From assembly GCA_016937725.1 (NCBI GenBank), contig JAFGVZ010000215.1, forward strand, positions 1-5,266: a stretch of DNA of 5,266 bases, given 5' to 3'. Shown here piece by piece: positions 3,843 to 5,266 of this stretch. Each line of letters begins with the position of its first letter. Position 1 is the first letter of the stretch. Source of the stretch: Paracoccaceae bacterium. Its GTDB lineage: Bacteria; Pseudomonadota; Alphaproteobacteria; Rhodobacterales; Rhodobacteraceae. Made by a program: the position numbers and the translations under genes. The notes beneath the pieces were generated by a model. That model had not been told where the DNA came from. It was given only the letters and a program-made list of their open reading frames with translations, and did not search any database.

Positions 3843-5266
3843 ATGTCTGCATACAAGATCGAAGAACATACCTATGACGTGGTCGTGGTGGGCGCGGGCG
3901 GCGCGGGTTTGCGCGCAACGCTTGGCATGGCCGAACAAGGTCTGAAAACCGCCTGTGTGACCAAGGTTTTCCCCACCCGCTCGCACACGGTTGCGGCGCA
4001 GGGCGGGATTGCCGCCAGCCTGTCGAATATGGGTCCGGACAATTGGCAGTGGCACATGTATGACACCGTCAAGGGGTCGGACTGGCTGGGCGACACGGAC
4101 GCGATGGAATACCTCGCCCGTGAAGCGCCCAAGGCGGTGTATGAGCTGGAACATTACGGCGTGCCCTTCTCGCGCACCGAAGACGGCAAGATCTACCAGC
4201 GCCCCTTCGGCGGCCACACCACCGAATTTGGCGAAGGCCCGCCCGTGCAGCGCACTTGTGCCGCCGCCGACCGCACCGGCCATGCCATGCTGCACACGCT
4301 TTATGGCCAGTCGGTGAAGCAAAAGGCCGAGTTCTTTATCGAGTATTTCGCAACCGACCTGATCATGTCCGACGATGGCCAGTGCCAGGGCGTCATGGCG
4401 TGGAAGCTGGATGACGGCACGCTGCATGTGTTCAACGCCAAGATGGTCGTTCTGGCCACCGGCGGCTACGGGCGCGCTTATTTCAGCGCGACAAGCGCGC
4501 ATACCTGCACCGGCGACGGCAACGGGATGGTCGCGCGCGCAGGGCTGCCCTTGCAGGACATGGAATTCGTGCAGTTCCACCCGACCGGCATTTTCGGCGC
4601 GGGCTGCCTGATTACCGAGGGGGCGCGCGGCGAAGGCGGCTATCTGACGAACTCGGAAGGCGAGCGGTTCATGGAACGCTACGCGCCGACCTACAAAGAT
4701 TTGGCAAGCCGCGATGTGGTGTCGCGCTGCATGACCATTGAAATCCGCGAAGGGCGCGGGGTTGGCCCGAACAAGGACCATATCCACCTGAACCTGTCGC
4801 ACCTGCCAAAAGAGGCGCTGCATTTGCGCCTGCCCGGCATCTCCGAATCCGCCCGCGTTTTCGCAGGTGTGGATGTGACCAAGGAACCGATCCCGGTGCT
4901 GCCGACCGTGCATTACAACATGGGCGGCATCCCGACGAATTATTGGGGCGAGGTGTTGAACGCCGACGCCGAGAACCCCGACCGCATCGCGCCCGGCCTG
5001 ATGGCCGTGGGCGAAGCGGCCTGTGCAAGCGTGCATGGCGCGAACCGTCTTGGGTCCAACAGCCTGATCGACCTTGTGGTCTTTGGCCGCGCCGCCGCCA
5101 TTCGCGCGGGGCAGATCGTGGACCCGAAAACCCCGAACCCGGAATTGAACAAGGCCAGTGTCGAGCGGGCGCTGGACCGGTTCGACAAGTTCCGCAACTT
5201 CAACGGCGGCACGCCGACCGCCGACTTGCGGCTGGAAATGCAGAAAACCATGCAGGCCGATGCCGC
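3843..5266 (+). CDS. sdhA: Succinate dehydrogenase flavoprotein subunit SdhA, 3' end outside window
   Basis: The frame from ATG 3843 stays open to the window edge, giving 474 residues plus two bases of a family of about 590-600. This peripheral subunit oxidises succinate to fumarate on the cytoplasmic side and passes electrons to SdhB. Visible elements are the Rossmann FAD motif VVVVGAGGAG (13-22); RSHTVAAQGG (46-55) with H48 as the covalent FAD histidine (H45 in E. coli); FHPTG (245-249) with H246; TEGARGEGG (258-266) with E259; ASRDVV (288-293) with R290, the likely proton-transfer arginine (R286 in E. coli); PTVHYNMGG (354-362) with H357; and GANRLGSNSL (399-408) with R402. All catalytic residues expected in this part are present. 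AGGAAG at 3833-3838 supplies the binding site and overlaps the sdhD stop. sdhB would be expected further downstream but is not visible. Confidence 0.96.
   Translation, partial: MSAYKIEEHTYDVVVVGAGGAGLRATLGMAEQGLKTACVTKVFPTRSHTVAAQGGIAASLSNMGPDNWQWHMYDTVKGSDWLGDTDAMEYLAREAPKAVYELEHYGVPFSRTEDGKIYQRPFGGHTTEFGEGPPVQRTCAAADRTGHAMLHTLYGQSVKQKAEFFIEYFATDLIMSDDGQCQGVMAWKLDDGTLHVFNAKMVVLATGGYGRAYFSATSAHTCTGDGNGMVARAGLPLQDMEFVQFHPTGIFGAGCLITEGARGEGGYLTNSEGERFMERYAPTYKDLASRDVVSRCMTIEIREGRGVGPNKDHIHLNLSHLPKEALHLRLPGISESARVFAGVDVTKEPIPVLPTVHYNMGGIPTNYWGEVLNADAENPDRIAPGLMAVGEAACASVHGANRLGSNSLIDLVVFGRAAAIRAGQIVDPKTPNPELNKASVERALDRFDKFRNFNGGTPTADLRLEMQKTMQADA

Noticed and set aside
3660..5036. Long open frame of 458 codons on the - strand
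   Set aside because: It lies wholly opposite sdhD and sdhA, whose catalytic motifs are intact on the + strand. Its product is rich in His, Ala, Arg and Gln with no domain pattern, as expected for the antisense of GC-rich coding DNA.

Overview
The window looks like the chromosome of an alphaproteobacterium of the Rhodobacteraceae (Rhodobacter/Roseobacter group). The evidence is the GC-rich coding DNA (roughly 60-65% where I counted by hand), the close match of the encoded proteins to Rhodobacter-type enzymes as I remember them, and the gene order mcl2-like / NnrU-like / DUF1737 / mch followed by sdhCDA. From memory, Rhodobacter sphaeroides has the same order around mcl2, mch and sdh. I could not run a search. 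All genes read on the + strand.

Region 1 (1-2337) is an ethylmalonyl-CoA pathway cluster. It opens with the 3' half of a CitE-like malyl-CoA thioesterase/lyase gene, most like mcl2. A five- to six-segment NnrU-family membrane protein and a 67-residue DUF1737 protein follow with almost no spacing. A 1228-1308 gap then holds two GC-rich stem-loops and a GAGTATTTG...AAGATGAAGG motif. After it comes mch, encoding mesaconyl-CoA hydratase (342 aa, two hot-dog halves).

Region 2 (2338-3058) holds a 144-aa exported protein of unknown function in DNA of lower GC (about 53%). A 221-bp intergenic stretch follows. It contains three copies of a GATC-centred palindrome (consensus TTTGTGATCACAAA) spaced 22 and 21 bp apart, an inverted repeat, a two-copy 11-bp tandem repeat and a candidate sigma-70 promoter.

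Region 3 (3059-5266) is the start of the succinate dehydrogenase operon: sdhC, sdhD and the first 474 codons of sdhA, closely packed with good ribosome binding sites. sdhA runs off the right edge.

Together the genes fit acetate (C2) assimilation. Mesaconyl-CoA hydratase makes beta-methylmalyl-CoA, which is cleaved to glyoxylate and propionyl-CoA. Glyoxylate plus acetyl-CoA gives malyl-CoA, and the thioesterase releases malate. Propionyl-CoA is carboxylated on to succinyl-CoA and succinate, which succinate dehydrogenase oxidises to fumarate. I found no RNA gene, insertion sequence or CRISPR array. The window is mostly ordinary metabolism; its most interesting part is the phased operator array upstream of sdhC.
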